A stretch of 64,000 bases of DNA from positions 241,001 to 305,000 of the forward strand of contig NZ_CP054475.1 of NCBI RefSeq assembly GCF_025345565.1, in the 5' to 3' direction. Origin of the DNA: Thalassolituus hydrocarboniclasticus. GTDB taxonomy: Bacteria > Pseudomonadota > Gammaproteobacteria > Pseudomonadales > Oceanobacteraceae. The notes beneath the pieces were generated by a model, which was given only the letters and a program-made list of their open reading frames with translations, was not told where the DNA came from and did not search any database. This document shows, piece after piece, positions 46,341-56,200 of the stretch. The position numbers were made by a program, and so were the translations under genes. Positions within the stretch are counted from its first letter, which is position 1, and every line of letters starts with the position of its first letter.

Positions 46341-48683
46341 ATGGTGTCCCGTAACGGTAAAAAGACGTCCCGTTCCCCCTCTGCCAAGCGTTCCGCTTCC
46401 CGACAATCATCCGCACAGAAGAAAGGCTGGCCGCGCTGGCTGGTGTGGCTGCTGCGCCTGATGCTGGTGGGACTGGTGCTGACGCTGGCCGGGCTGGTGT
46501 ATCTGGATGCTCAGGTGCGGGCCAAATTCGATGGTAATAAATGGACATTGCCTGCCAAGGTATTCGCCCGGCCATTATCCGTATATCCGGGGCTGCTGCT
46601 CAGTCCGGAGCAATTAAAAGCCGAACTGGAATGGGCCGATTACCGTGAGCAGGCCGGGGCGGTACGTCCGGGCAGCTATTACCGCGATGGCGATGACTGG
46701 GTGGTTTACCGCCGCGCTTTCCCGTTCTGGGATGGTCAGGAACCGGCGCGCAAGCTGCGGCTGGAGTTCGCTCAGGGACGGGTCAGCAATATTGTTGAAG
46801 ACGGCGATGATCAGGCGCTGGTGCGGCTGGAACCACAATATATCGGCGGTATTTTCCCGGCCCATAACGAAGACCGTGAACTGGTTAAGCTGGAGCAGAT
46901 TCCGCCGGCTCTGGTCGCTGCACTGATCGTTACCGAAGACAAAGCCTTCTTTGATCATTGGGGTGTATCGCTGCGCGGTATTGCCCGCGCCATGCTGGCC
47001 AACGTCAAAGCCGGTGGTTTTGTGCAGGGAGGCTCGACTCTTACTCAGCAGCTGGTGAAGAACTTCTTTTTAACCAGCGAGCGCACGCTGGCGCGTAAAG
47101 TTCAGGAAGCCTTAATGGCATTGCTGCTGGAGCTGCATTACAGCAAAGAGCAGATTCTGCAGGCCTATTTAAATGAAGTGTATTTAGGGCAGGCCGGACG
47201 CCGGGCGATTCATGGCTTTGGTCTGGCCTCGCGCTTTTATTTCGGCAAGCAGGTGCAGGAACTGAGCACTGCCGAAATTGCCACGCTGGTCGGGCTGGTC
47301 AAAGGTGCGTCTTATTACAATCCGCGCCGCAATCCGGAACGCTCGAAACAGCGCCGCGACCTGATTCTGGGGTTGATGGCCGAAAACAACATCATCTCCG
47401 ATGCCCAGCGCATTCTGGCGCAGGGACAGCCATTGGTCACCGCCGATTCGCGCCGCGCCGGTCAGCGTGAATATCCGGCCTTCCTCGAACTGGCCAAAGC
47501 CCAGCTGCAGCGTGATTACCGGCTGGAAGATCTGCAAAGCGAAGGTCTGCATATCTTCACCACCCTCGACCCCTGGGCGCAGCATGCGGTAGAGCAGGCG
47601 GCCGAACGTCAGCTGACGCAGCTGGAAAGCCGCTCGGCCAAACTCAAAGGTCAGCTCGAAACCGCAGCGGTGATTACCAGCGTCGATGGCGGCGAAGTGC
47701 GGGCGTTGCTGGGCTCGCGTCAGGCCGAATTCTTTGGTTTTAACCGCGCTCTGGCGGCCAAACGTGCCATTGGCTCGCTGGCCAAACCGGTGGTGTATTT
47801 AACCGCGCTGCAGAGTGGCCGTTACCACTGGGGCACACCACTGGAAGATAAGCCGGTGTCGGTATCCGGCCCCGGCGGCCAGTTATGGCAGCCGCAGAAT
47901 TACGATCACCGCTCCCACGGCGTGGTGCCGATGGTCGATGGTCTGGCGCTGTCGCTGAATCAGGCCACCGCCCGTCTGGGGATGAAAGTGGGGCTGAGCA
48001 ATGTTGCCGCCACCTTCCATAAACTGGGCCTGCAGGCCGAAGTGCCGCCGTATCCGTCGATGCTGTTGGGGGCGATTTCGCTGTCGCCCTATGAGGTGGC
48101 AGGCATGTATCAGACCATCGCCTCGCAGGGCTTTGTGATGCCATTGCGTTCCATCGAAGCGGTCACCACCGCACAGGGACAAACCCTGTCATCCTATGCG
48201 CTGCGCGGCGAGCAGGCCTTTGATCCGGCGCTGATGCAGTGGCTGCGTTATGGTATGGAACAGGTGGCCGAGCGCGGCACCGCACGGCGTTTAACTCAGG
48301 TGCTGAACGGCCCGCTGGCGGCGAAAACCGGTACCAGTGATGACCAGCGCGACGCCTGGTTTGCCGGTTTCGATAACCGTTATCTCGGCATTATCTGGGT
48401 TGGTCGTGACGATAACCAGCCGATGCCTTTTGCCGGCTCCAGCGCCGCGCTGCCAATCTGGCTGGATACCTTCCGCACGGTAGGTAGTGAACCGCTGCAA
48501 CCTGCCTCGGCGCTGCGTACTGCCGCCGTGAATGAACGCGGCGAGCTGGTGGGCAGCGGTTGTCATGGTACGCTTTATCCTTTTATCAGCAGCCGTTTAC
48601 CGGCTTCGCTGCCTGACTGTCAGCCGCTTCAGCCTGAACCGGCGCCTGAGGAGAAAAAATCGTGGTTCGACTGGTTGTTCTGA
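46341..48683 (+). CDS. mrcB: Penicillin-binding protein 1B
   Basis: A 780-residue bifunctional class A PBP. It has a short basic cytoplasmic tail, one TM helix (about 30-52) and a UB2H-like domain. The glycosyltransferase motifs EDKAFFDHWGVS and GGSTLTQQLVKNFFL follow, then the transpeptidase with Ser479 in GSLAKP, SLNQ and KTGTSDD. It polymerises and cross-links peptidoglycan. The UB2H-like region is the docking site of LpoB/LpoP activators, and the next gene encodes such a lipoprotein. The ATG at 46341 has GAAGG five bases upstream; a GTG at 46329 is less likely. Confidence 0.95.
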   Translation: MVSRNGKKTSRSPSAKRSASRQSSAQKKGWPRWLVWLLRLMLVGLVLTLAGLVYLDAQVRAKFDGNKWTLPAKVFARPLSVYPGLLLSPEQLKAELEWADYREQAGAVRPGSYYRDGDDWVVYRRAFPFWDGQEPARKLRLEFAQGRVSNIVEDGDDQALVRLEPQYIGGIFPAHNEDRELVKLEQIPPALVAALIVTEDKAFFDHWGVSLRGIARAMLANVKAGGFVQGGSTLTQQLVKNFFLTSERTLARKVQEALMALLLELHYSKEQILQAYLNEVYLGQAGRRAIHGFGLASRFYFGKQVQELSTAEIATLVGLVKGASYYNPRRNPERSKQRRDLILGLMAENNIISDAQRILAQGQPLVTADSRRAGQREYPAFLELAKAQLQRDYRLEDLQSEGLHIFTTLDPWAQHAVEQAAERQLTQLESRSAKLKGQLETAAVITSVDGGEVRALLGSRQAEFFGFNRALAAKRAIGSLAKPVVYLTALQSGRYHWGTPLEDKPVSVSGPGGQLWQPQNYDHRSHGVVPMVDGLALSLNQATARLGMKVGLSNVAATFHKLGLQAEVPPYPSMLLGAISLSPYEVAGMYQTIASQGFVMPLRSIEAVTTAQGQTLSSYALRGEQAFDPALMQWLRYGMEQVAERGTARRLTQVLNGPLAAKTGTSDDQRDAWFAGFDNRYLGIIWVGRDDNQPMPFAGSSAALPIWLDTFRTVGSEPLQPASALRTAAVNERGELVGSGCHGTLYPFISSRLPASLPDCQPLQPEPAPEEKKSWFDWLF

Positions 48684-49159
48684 GAGGTGGATCGCTTCCT
48701 CTGTTGTTCTTATTGCTGTTACTGGGTGGGCTGAGCGGCTGTACGCCGCTGCCGCCCAAACCGGAACAGCAACAGGCAACGGCCGACGATCTGCCCCAGT
48801 GGCAGGACGGTATGCTGGCCTCGCTCAGTCAGGGCGAACATCATCCGGCGGTCGCCAGCCTGTTCGCCAAAGCCGAACAGGCACGCCAGCAACAGCTGTG
48901 GCGCAAAGCCATGACCTACCTTGATCAGGCGCGCCAGATTCAGCCGCGCAACCCGGCGGTGTTTTATCGTCAGGCCTGGGTCAGCCTGCAGATGGGCGAT
49001 GCCGTACGCGCCGAACAGTTACTGCAGCGCGCGCTGGTATTTGCCGGTGGCGACATGGAATTAACCCGGCGTTTGCGTTTGTTAATGGCCGAAGCGCTGG
49101 ATGCGCAGGGCCGTGGCGCCGAGGCAGATAATCTCAGGCGGCAGGCGGCGTTGGGGTAG
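48662..49159 (+). CDS. lpoP: TPR lipoprotein, probable LpoP-type activator of PBP1b
   Basis: A 165-residue lipoprotein with signal ending in LGGLSGCTPLPP (lipidated Cys near residue 27), a short linker and a C-terminal pair of TPR-like helices. The helices include KAMTYLDQARQIQPRNPAVFYRQAWVSLQMGDAVRAEQLLQRAL. It starts with GTG inside the end of mrcB (22-bp overlap), so it is made together with PBP1b. In Pseudomonas aeruginosa the TPR lipoprotein LpoP, encoded beside ponB, is needed for PBP1b function; size, lipobox, TPR and position all match. Direct stimulation of this PBP1b is inference. Confidence 0.78.
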   Translation: MVRLVVLRGGSLPLLFLLLLLGGLSGCTPLPPKPEQQQATADDLPQWQDGMLASLSQGEHHPAVASLFAKAEQARQQQLWRKAMTYLDQARQIQPRNPAVFYRQAWVSLQMGDAVRAEQLLQRALVFAGGDMELTRRLRLLMAEALDAQGRGAEADNLRRQAALG

Positions 49160-49274
49160 CAGTAAAAGCATACTGTCAGTTATGTCAGTTGTTGGTAATG
49201 TCGCGTTATAAGCTCATGCTGTGGCTAAACATCCGGAGCGGATGCCGATAACAGGTTAAAGCCGCAGAGTAAGG

Positions 49275-50345
49275 ATGACTCGCATGGACATTACCACTCC
49301 GTTATCGGCTGTCATGCAGGCAGCAAACCTTCCGGCCAGTCATCAGGCCGACAGCCAGGCGAATGGCCCGGTTGAGCCCTATCCCCTTGAGAATCTGGTT
49401 ACTCACCATGGCGGCATCAGTGTCGCTGCGCCAACGACGCAGGTGTCTCTGCAGGTCTGGCAGGATGCTCAGCGCTACGTCGGTTACCAGCAGAATGGCG
49501 CGGGTTCCGGCAGTCAGGTCAATCTGCTGGATGACAGTAAGAGTGTTGTTGATTTCACCTCCGATCAGTCGCTGCGCTATATGGAAATTTCCAATGCTCA
49601 GGGGCTGGCCGATGATGAGAAAGCCCGTCAGGTTAATGCCGACCTTATCAGCGGCAAGCTGAACCCTGGCCATGATCTGGTGCTGTTCAGTGCCGGTCAG
49701 ACCTCGGGCAATATGAAGTTGGAATACGGAGTGGCGGAATATTCACCTTCGATGATGTACCGGCAGGATGCGGTTACTTACGGCCCCCGACCTAATGACG
49801 CTTCCAAAGGGGGCGGCATTGTCACCAACGAATTTAACGCATCTGCGTCCCTGACTCTGCCAAGTGGCAACCGTATCAATCTCGACTTCTCATACAAGGA
49901 AGAGCTGTTGGTTGGTAAACCAGTCAGTATTTCTATGGGTGCTTTGGAAACGTTTGAAGAATTTGAAGCACGGGTTGAAATATGGCGGAGAACAAAACCG
50001 GAGTCAGAATCGGATTACCGAAGCCTCGCGATCCAGTACTCATCCGGCAAACCTCTTTCTGAGGAAGATGCCAAATACATGGATCAGATTAATCAGTACC
50101 TGATGAGCATGGCGAAAGTGGCCGGACGGGGGCAGATGAATAATCAGAGCCGCGGGCTCGAGACTGTGCTTAATCAGGTTCAGTCGCTGGGTGTTGATAT
50201 GAAAATGAACGCCACTTATCAGGGCTATGCCCAGGGCGATACCGAAATAACGTTGTCTTTACTGGGCAGTCAGCGTGAGCTGAAGATTAAATCGGAGCCG
50301 GTATTGCCGGTTAATCAGAATCCGGTTGTTGATGAGTTCTGGTAG
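49275..50345 (+). CDS. Hypothetical protein of unknown family
   Basis: A 356-residue soluble-looking protein I do not recognise. It has no signal peptide or membrane segment. The N-terminal 120 residues are polar. A central block contains LEYGVAEYSPSMMY and FNASASLTLPSGNRINLDFSYKEEL, which alternates like beta-strands, and the C-terminus has MKMNATYQGYAQGDTEITLSLLG. The frame starts at ATG 49275 with a second ATG at 49284; AAGG just upstream suits the second. The gene is alone between lpoP and a convergent chemoreceptor gene. It is a candidate secreted or surface-linked protein only by its strand pattern. Confidence 0.7.
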   Translation: MTRMDITTPLSAVMQAANLPASHQADSQANGPVEPYPLENLVTHHGGISVAAPTTQVSLQVWQDAQRYVGYQQNGAGSGSQVNLLDDSKSVVDFTSDQSLRYMEISNAQGLADDEKARQVNADLISGKLNPGHDLVLFSAGQTSGNMKLEYGVAEYSPSMMYRQDAVTYGPRPNDASKGGGIVTNEFNASASLTLPSGNRINLDFSYKEELLVGKPVSISMGALETFEEFEARVEIWRRTKPESESDYRSLAIQYSSGKPLSEEDAKYMDQINQYLMSMAKVAGRGQMNNQSRGLETVLNQVQSLGVDMKMNATYQGYAQGDTEITLSLLGSQRELKIKSEPVLPVNQNPVVDEFW

Positions 50346-50368
50346 GAAAGCCGGAAGGCTTATTTAAT

Positions 50369-50396
50369 CCCCCGGAGTTGTGCTCTGCTCCGGAGG
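50369..50396. terminator. Weak hairpin between convergent genes
   Basis: CCGGAG (50372-50377) pairs with CTCCGG (50388-50393) over a 10-base loop, in the gap between the hypothetical gene and the chemoreceptor gene. No clean T-run follows, so function as a terminator is uncertain. Confidence 0.3.
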
Positions 50397-50421
50397 ATAA
50401 TGCCAGTGGCGACGCTCCGGC

Positions 50422-51915
50422 TCAGTCGGAGACCTTAAACTGAGTCAGAAGGCCGCGTAAATCGGTAGCCATGGCAACCAGACGCTCGGAATTACGTGCC
50501 GAACCACTGGCCTGTTCCGAGGTGTCTTCACTGATATCGCGGATAACATTCAGATTCGAATTCACTTCATTAATGGCGCTGTTCTGCTCATCAATGGAGC
50601 CGGCAATCTGCTGGCTCATATGATGGATATTCGTGACCGCCTGCTTCATACCCAGCAGGCTGTCGCTGCTGGCGGCAATCTGGGTAACGCTGTTATCGAC
50701 TCCCTGTTTACTGGTATCCATCGCACTGACCGCTTCGCGTGAGCCTTTCTGCAGGCGTTCGATCATGCGCTGAATTTCTTCAGTGCTTTCGTGGGTGCGC
50801 GATGCCAGGGTGCGGACTTCATCGGCCACCACCGCAAAACCACGTCCCTGCTCACCGGCACGGGCTGCCTCGATGGCGGCGTTCAGTGCCAGCAGGTTGG
50901 TTTGCTCAGCAATGCCCTGAATCACGGCCAGCACGGAACCGATATTGTTGCTTTCGGTATCCAGATTTTTGATCACCTGATTGGCGCGTTCAATATTGCT
51001 GGCCAGGTTTTCAATGGTGCTGCGCGCCTGCAGAATATTTTTTTCACTTTCCTGTCCGGTTTTATCGGCGGCTTCGGCTGCGCTGGCAGCATCCTGAGAA
51101 TGGGCAAAAATGGTCTGCATCGATGCCGTCATCTGCGTGGTGGCGGTGGCAATCATTTCGGTTTCCTGATGCTGACGTCTGGCTCCCTCGCTCATCTGCT
51201 GTGTGGATTGAGCGAAGGACTGGCCAACGTCGTTAATCTGCCGTGACAGCCGCGCCACCTGACTGACCAGATCATTCATCAGGGCAAAGAAATTATTAAA
51301 GGATTTGGTGAATTTCCCTTTCGGATTCTCAATGCGGAAGGTCAGATCCACTTTGCCGTCATCGGCAATATGGGCACCGATCTCCGCCAGTTCAGTATGC
51401 TGCTGAAACTCCTGCCAGCTTTTATGGGCGAGATACATCAGTGCCGCCGATTCAATCACAACAAAAACGGCATGCAGTAATACGATATTGATACCGGTGC
51501 GGGATTCAAATACCCAAACGGCACTGCCGTTTTCCTGCAGGTAATTAAACAGTAAATGGTGTACGGCAATGGTGGCGGCAGCCACCAGAATGGGCATGAC
51601 ATCGCGGTAATACAGCAGCAGGGCCAGCAGCACGAAAATACCAAAGTGCATTTCCAGCAAGCCGTGAGCCTGATGAATATGCAGGGCAGAAAATATCATC
51701 AGCGAAGCGCCATAGGTCATCCGCGATAAGCGACTGGCTGGGGATGCTTTGCTGATAAACAGAGGAACCAGCAGAGCCGGAAGGCCAATAATCAGGGCTT
51801 CCGTCCAGGTGTTATACCAGTTGGCGAGTAATAAAGAGACTCCGAAAAGAGCGCTGTTGATGCCGAGGAAAAAGCGGTCAGCCTGACGGTAGAAATCGTC
51901 ACGGATGGAAGTCAT
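50422..51915 (-). CDS. Methyl-accepting chemotaxis protein with multi-TM sensor
   Basis: 497 residues. The first 170 residues hold about five or six TM helices without a large periplasmic domain and contain [16 protein letters not shown] and [13 protein letters not shown], with several His in or near membrane helices. A HAMP-less linker leads into a signalling domain with the hairpin tip [41 protein letters not shown]. This receptor type may sense a membrane-soluble or haem/redox signal; that is inference. It is monocistronic and converges with the hypothetical gene. Confidence 0.88.
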   Translation of the reverse strand: MTSIRDDFYRQADRFFLGINSALFGVSLLLANWYNTWTEALIIGLPALLVPLFISKASPASRLSRMTYGASLMIFSALHIHQAHGLLEMHFGIFVLLALLLYYRDVMPILVAAATIAVHHLLFNYLQENGSAVWVFESRTGINIVLLHAVFVVIESAALMYLAHKSWQEFQQHTELAEIGAHIADDGKVDLTFRIENPKGKFTKSFNNFFALMNDLVSQVARLSRQINDVGQSFAQSTQQMSEGARRQHQETEMIATATTQMTASMQTIFAHSQDAASAAEAADKTGQESEKNILQARSTIENLASNIERANQVIKNLDTESNNIGSVLAVIQGIAEQTNLLALNAAIEAARAGEQGRGFAVVADEVRTLASRTHESTEEIQRMIERLQKGSREAVSAMDTSKQGVDNSVTQIAASSDSLLGMKQAVTNIHHMSQQIAGSIDEQNSAINEVNSNLNVIRDISEDTSEQASGSARNSERLVAMATDLRGLLTQFKVSD

Positions 51916-51986
51916 GCAACACCTGTCTGGTCAAAAGGGTGAAGCCAATAGCAGAACTTTATTGTCTTGCCATTGGCAAACTCCCT

Positions 51987-52580
51987 TCAGCCTAGTTCAG
52001 ATTGCTTGAGCCGCTCCGCCCAAATTGGCATAACACTGATGCTGGTCATGCTTAGCCAGAATAACAATGGTTCCAGCAGATTCTGACTGGCTGATATCCA
52101 GGCCAGTGCGCCGCAGGCCATCATTAATTGCGCGGCCAGCCAGGCCCGTACCGCGCTCATTTTCCACAGCGCCAGCAGCAGGGCGATTACGGCTGCCGCA
52201 GCGATGGTTATCAGCAATGCATCGAGCTGGTTATTACGGCGGCAGAGCTCAAACACCACACATAATGCCAGCAGTACCCGTCCCCAGATCATGCGTGACC
52301 ACTGATACCCCAGCGCCTGAGCACCGAGCACAATAATTAATAACGGCAGGGCAGCGTACAGGCTCAGCTGTTGCAGTAATAATGTGGCCGCGGGCGGCAG
52401 CTGAAACAGTTCGGCGGCCGCCGCGCAGAGCAGCAACAGGCCGGCAGCAAAACGCGCGGCCGATTCGCCGCGCCATTCTGTTTGTGTTTCCTCATCCGGA
52501 CGCTGCTGGTTCGGGCGCTGCTGCAGGCACAGCCAGGCGCCGACCAGCAACAGCATCATCGCGGCAAACTGGGCATCCAT
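51987..52580 (-). CDS. Hypothetical multi-pass membrane protein
   Basis: A 197-residue protein with about six hydrophobic segments rich in Leu and Ala, and a polar loop after the first (QQRPNQQRPDEETQTEWRGE). I do not recognise a family. Its ATG overlaps the stop of hemL (TAATG), so it is translated with hemL and belongs to the CLC-hemJ-hemL-orf operon. A role linked to haem biosynthesis is possible from position only. Confidence 0.65.
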   Translation of the reverse strand: MDAQFAAMMLLLVGAWLCLQQRPNQQRPDEETQTEWRGESAARFAAGLLLLCAAAAELFQLPPAATLLLQQLSLYAALPLLIIVLGAQALGYQWSRMIWGRVLLALCVVFELCRRNNQLDALLITIAAAAVIALLLALWKMSAVRAWLAAQLMMACGALAWISASQNLLEPLLFWLSMTSISVMPIWAERLKQSELG

Positions 52581-53875
52581 TACAGGGTGGCCATTACGCG
52601 GTCGGCGGCGGCGATGGTTTCCAGAATATCCTGCTCGCTGTGGGTGATGGACATAAAACCGGCTTCAAAAGAACTTGGCGCCAGGTAAACGCCTTCTTTC
52701 AGCATGCCGTGGAAGAACTGATTAAAGCGTGCACCATCGCAGTGGTCAGCCACGTCGCGGAAGGTGTTTACTTCTTTCAGCCCGGTAAAGAAGAAACCAA
52801 ACATAGAGCCGGCGCTGTTGTGGGTAAACGGAATATTGTGCGCATCGGCGGCGGCCTGCAGACCGTTCAGCAATAATTGCACGCGGGCGTTCAGCTGGTC
52901 GTAGAAACCTGGTTTCTGAATGGCTTTCAGCATGGCCAGACCTGCAGCCATCGCCAGCGGATTACCCGACAGTGTACCGGCCTGATAGACCGGGCCCAGC
53001 GGTGCCAGATATTCCATAATTTCGCGCTTACCACCAAAGGCACCGACCGGCAGACCGCCGCCAATGACTTTGCCCAGACAGGTCATGTCCGGCACGATGC
53101 CGTAATATTCCTGAGCGCCGCCCAGTGCGGCGCGGAAGCCACTCATTACTTCATCAAAAATCAGCACAATACCATGCACGGAGCACAGCTCACGCAGCCC
53201 CTGCAGGAAGGATTTGCTTGGCGGAATACAGTTCATATTGCCGGCTACCGGCTCGATGATCACACAGGCAATTTCGTCGCCCATTTGCGCGAAGCATTCT
53301 TTAACGCTGTCGAGATTGTTGTAGTCGAGGGTGATGGTGTTGGCGGCAACGGCGGCCGGTACGCCCGGAGAGGTCGGTACGCCTAAGGTCAGCATGCCGG
53401 AGCCGGCTTTTACCAGCAGTGAATCGGCGTGGCCGTGGTAGCAGCCTTCAAATTTCACCAGTTTATCGCGACCGGTAAAACCACGCGCCAGACGAATCGC
53501 ACTCATGGTGGCTTCGGTGCCGGAGTTCACCATACGCACCATGTCCATGGACGGAATCAGTTTGCACACTTCTTCGGCCATTTCGATTTCGATATGGGTC
53601 GGTGCGCCAAAGCTCAGGCCTTTATCCATGCGGGCGCGTACGGCATCGAGAATTTCATCGGCGCTGTGGCCCAGAATCATCGGCCCCCAGCTGCCCACGT
53701 AATCGATATAGCGGTTGCCGTCGGCGTCAAACACATAAGCGCCTTTGGCATGATCGAAGAAAATCGGGGTGCCGCCCACGCCTTTAAATGCACGCACCGG
53801 TGAATTAACTCCGCCGGGAATGTGTTTCTGTGCGGCGGCAAACAGGGCTTCGGACTGGGCGATGGAATAACTCAT
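52580..53875 (-). CDS. hemL: Glutamate-1-semialdehyde 2,1-aminomutase
   Basis: This 431-residue PLP enzyme converts glutamate-1-semialdehyde to 5-aminolevulinate, the committed haem precursor. Motifs: [13 protein letters not shown] at the N-terminus, [23 protein letters not shown] near residue 118, [10 protein letters not shown] (PLP Asp/Glu region) and [18 protein letters not shown], which carries the PLP lysine near residue 268. The length is standard. It follows hemJ by 21 bp in the same operon, joining the first and a late step of haem biosynthesis. Confidence 0.97.
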   Translation of the reverse strand: MSYSIAQSEALFAAAQKHIPGGVNSPVRAFKGVGGTPIFFDHAKGAYVFDADGNRYIDYVGSWGPMILGHSADEILDAVRARMDKGLSFGAPTHIEIEMAEEVCKLIPSMDMVRMVNSGTEATMSAIRLARGFTGRDKLVKFEGCYHGHADSLLVKAGSGMLTLGVPTSPGVPAAVAANTITLDYNNLDSVKECFAQMGDEIACVIIEPVAGNMNCIPPSKSFLQGLRELCSVHGIVLIFDEVMSGFRAALGGAQEYYGIVPDMTCLGKVIGGGLPVGAFGGKREIMEYLAPLGPVYQAGTLSGNPLAMAAGLAMLKAIQKPGFYDQLNARVQLLLNGLQAAADAHNIPFTHNSAGSMFGFFFTGLKEVNTFRDVADHCDGARFNQFFHGMLKEGVYLAPSSFEAGFMSITHSEQDILETIAAADRVMATL

Positions 53876-53896
53876 AGCACTCTCTTTTTACAGACG

Positions 53897-54325
53897 TTAA
53901 AACGGACGCACGACCACCAGAATAACAATGGCGATCAGCATGAAGACGGGGATTTCGTTAAACCAGCGGTAAAACACATGGCTGCGCTGGTTGTTATCGT
54001 CGCGGAATACTTTTAATAAGTGGCCGCAGTAAAAATGGTAAATCACCAGCAGGGCAACCAGCGTCAGCTTGGCATGCATCCAGTGGCTGTCGATAAAGTA
54101 GTAGCGCGGATTAAACGTCAGCAGCCAGGCGCCCAACGCCAGCACCACAATCATCGACGGCGTCATAATGCCGCGGTACAGCTTGCGCTCCATGATTTTA
54201 AAACGTTCACGCGACACCTGATCTTCGGCGCTGGCGTGATATACAAACAGACGTGGCAGATAAAAAATCGCGGCAAACCAGGTGACGACGGCAACAATGT
54301 GGAAGGCTTTTACCCAGAGCATCAA
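53897..54325 (-). CDS. hemJ: Protoporphyrinogen oxidase HemJ
   Basis: A 142-residue inner-membrane protein with four TM helices. It has the conserved histidine in LWVKAFHIVAVVTWFAAIFYLPRLFVYH (helix 1), ERKLYRGIMTPSM after it and HAKLTLVALLVIYH. HemJ oxidises protoporphyrinogen IX to protoporphyrin IX and carries haem. It shares 4 bp with the upstream CLC gene and precedes hemL. Two ATGs start the frame; either is possible. Confidence 0.9.
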   Translation of the reverse strand: MMLWVKAFHIVAVVTWFAAIFYLPRLFVYHASAEDQVSRERFKIMERKLYRGIMTPSMIVVLALGAWLLTFNPRYYFIDSHWMHAKLTLVALLVIYHFYCGHLLKVFRDDNNQRSHVFYRWFNEIPVFMLIAIVILVVVRPF

Positions 54326-56061
54326 CGGCCTCTTGGCTGGTAGTGATAGAAGTGTTCAATGTGTGTGCGCGAGACGATGCCAACACAGCGGCTGGACTGG
54401 TCATCGCGGTAAACGGCCAGCCATTGTAAGTGATGGTGTTGCATCAGGTCTAAGGCATCCTGCAGATTGGCCTTGAGCGAAATGCGTTCGACCGGCTGCC
54501 TGTCGGCGGGGATGGCAATCAGATCAATATCGTCATCGTTGCGCTCACCGCTTTCTTCCTGCTCTTTACGCAGACTCAGCGCCTCGGCCACTGCGGCCGG
54601 GGGCAGGATAACGTTTTCTTCTTCCAGTAACAGCCACTCCGGTTCGCGCTGCAGAATAAAACCCGCGGCTTCCGGTGACAGCTGGCGCGATGCCGTGACA
54701 AAAGATTGTTCCATCGCTTCGGCCACCCAGGTATTGCGCAGCATCTGCTGCACCGGATCGGGCTGCTGATAATTGTGGCCGCCACCGAGCTGCACCTCAA
54801 AGACTGATGGCAGGCGGAATACCTCACTCACCACCAGGCTGGCAATCACGATGGTCAGCATGCCCGGCATAATAATGTTCGGGTTGGCGCTTAATTCCAG
54901 CAGCGCCACCAGAGCTGCAAGCGGTGCGCGCAGAACCGCGCCCATTAACGCAGCCATGCCGAGCAGAGCATAAAACCCCACGGATACCGGATACTGTGGC
55001 AGCCACCAGGCGGATAATTGCCCGAGCAGGCCGCCCAGCGCGGCGCCGATAAATAAGGTCGGGCCGATTAAACCGGCGGGAAAACCCACGGCGGCGGCCC
55101 AGGCGGCCAGCACCAGTTTGGCCAGCAATAAACCCAGCAGGGTTCCCATGACCACATTGCCGGCTAATGCATCGTTCACCGTGTCGTAGCCGATCCCCAT
55201 GACCTGCGGCAGGAAGGTGCTGATCAGTACGGTGGCAGCGGTCAGTCCGCCCCATTTAAGCCATAACGGCAGGGGATTAAGACGCTGGAAAAAACGCACC
55301 AGCAGAATAAAGCCGCTGGCGACGATGCCGCCGATAATGCCGAGGGCAAGAATATAAGGAATTTCCAGCAGCGAATTCATATCAACGCCGGGCACGGCAA
55401 AGGCCGTCTGTGCGCCGAATACCGCTTCGCTGACAATGGCACCGGCGACTGAGGCGAGAATAATCGGAATAAAACCGCGGATGTTGTATTCCAGCAGCAC
55501 CACTTCCATGGCGAAGATCACGCCTGCCATGGGTGTATTAAAAGAAGCAGAAATCGCACTGGCGACACCGGCCCCGGCAATAATTCGCAGACGGTGATGC
55601 GCCAGGCCAACACTCTGACCGATCTGGCTGGCGGTACCGGCACCCAGATGAATGGCCGGTCCTTCGCGCCCCACGCTGTGGCCACTGATAATGGCGATCA
55701 CCGCGGCAAACCACTGCAGCACAATATTCGACCGCGGCAGATAGCCCTGATGCGATTCCATCCGTTGCAGTACATGGGTCACGCCAACGCCGCGGCGTTC
55801 CGGCTTTACCAGATAAAAGATAACAATCAGCAGCAGGCTGCCGCCGCACAGCAGGGCAATGCGGGCAGCTTCGCTGAGGTGCTCGAAATCGTCGGAGTGC
55901 TCCACCGGCAACAGGGTGGCAAAAGGAAATTCGATCGCCAGACGGAACAGGGTAATCACCAGCGCACTGGCCAGACCGGCCAGCAGTGAGAGAAAGGCCA
56001 GGCCAATCTGGTTATCTGATAAAGCAATCAGGCTGAGCCACTGTTGTCTGAGGCGCTTCAC
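54322..56061 (-). CDS. CLC-family chloride channel-like protein with C-terminal CBS region
   Basis: A 579-residue protein with a GTG start. The first 430 residues form the CLC membrane domain with GHSVGREGPAIHLGAG, which keeps the gating Glu of GREGP. The last 130 residues contain a CBS-like segment (LQDALDLMQHHHLQWLAVYRDD). Compared with E. coli ClC-ec1, the internal proton glutamate (Glu203) aligns with Val in FAMEVVLLEY, and the GSGIP selectivity motif reads GVGVT. Those changes suggest passive anion conduction or altered selectivity rather than 2Cl/H exchange. It heads the operon with hemJ and hemL, overlapping hemJ by 4 bp. Confidence 0.88.
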   Translation of the reverse strand: MKRLRQQWLSLIALSDNQIGLAFLSLLAGLASALVITLFRLAIEFPFATLLPVEHSDDFEHLSEAARIALLCGGSLLLIVIFYLVKPERRGVGVTHVLQRMESHQGYLPRSNIVLQWFAAVIAIISGHSVGREGPAIHLGAGTASQIGQSVGLAHHRLRIIAGAGVASAISASFNTPMAGVIFAMEVVLLEYNIRGFIPIILASVAGAIVSEAVFGAQTAFAVPGVDMNSLLEIPYILALGIIGGIVASGFILLVRFFQRLNPLPLWLKWGGLTAATVLISTFLPQVMGIGYDTVNDALAGNVVMGTLLGLLLAKLVLAAWAAAVGFPAGLIGPTLFIGAALGGLLGQLSAWWLPQYPVSVGFYALLGMAALMGAVLRAPLAALVALLELSANPNIIMPGMLTIVIASLVVSEVFRLPSVFEVQLGGGHNYQQPDPVQQMLRNTWVAEAMEQSFVTASRQLSPEAAGFILQREPEWLLLEEENVILPPAAVAEALSLRKEQEESGERNDDDIDLIAIPADRQPVERISLKANLQDALDLMQHHHLQWLAVYRDDQSSRCVGIVSRTHIEHFYHYQPRGR

Positions 56062-56200
56062 GGTAAACCGGCATCCTTATCCGGCAATGGGCTTACCGGC
56101 GTGGTGTCAACGGGGGACAAGAATCAGTATTATACCTGCCTTTCTGTATTTAACCGCCCCCGGTTTTGCCGGAGCGGTCTTCTGACAAACGAGGTTTGGC

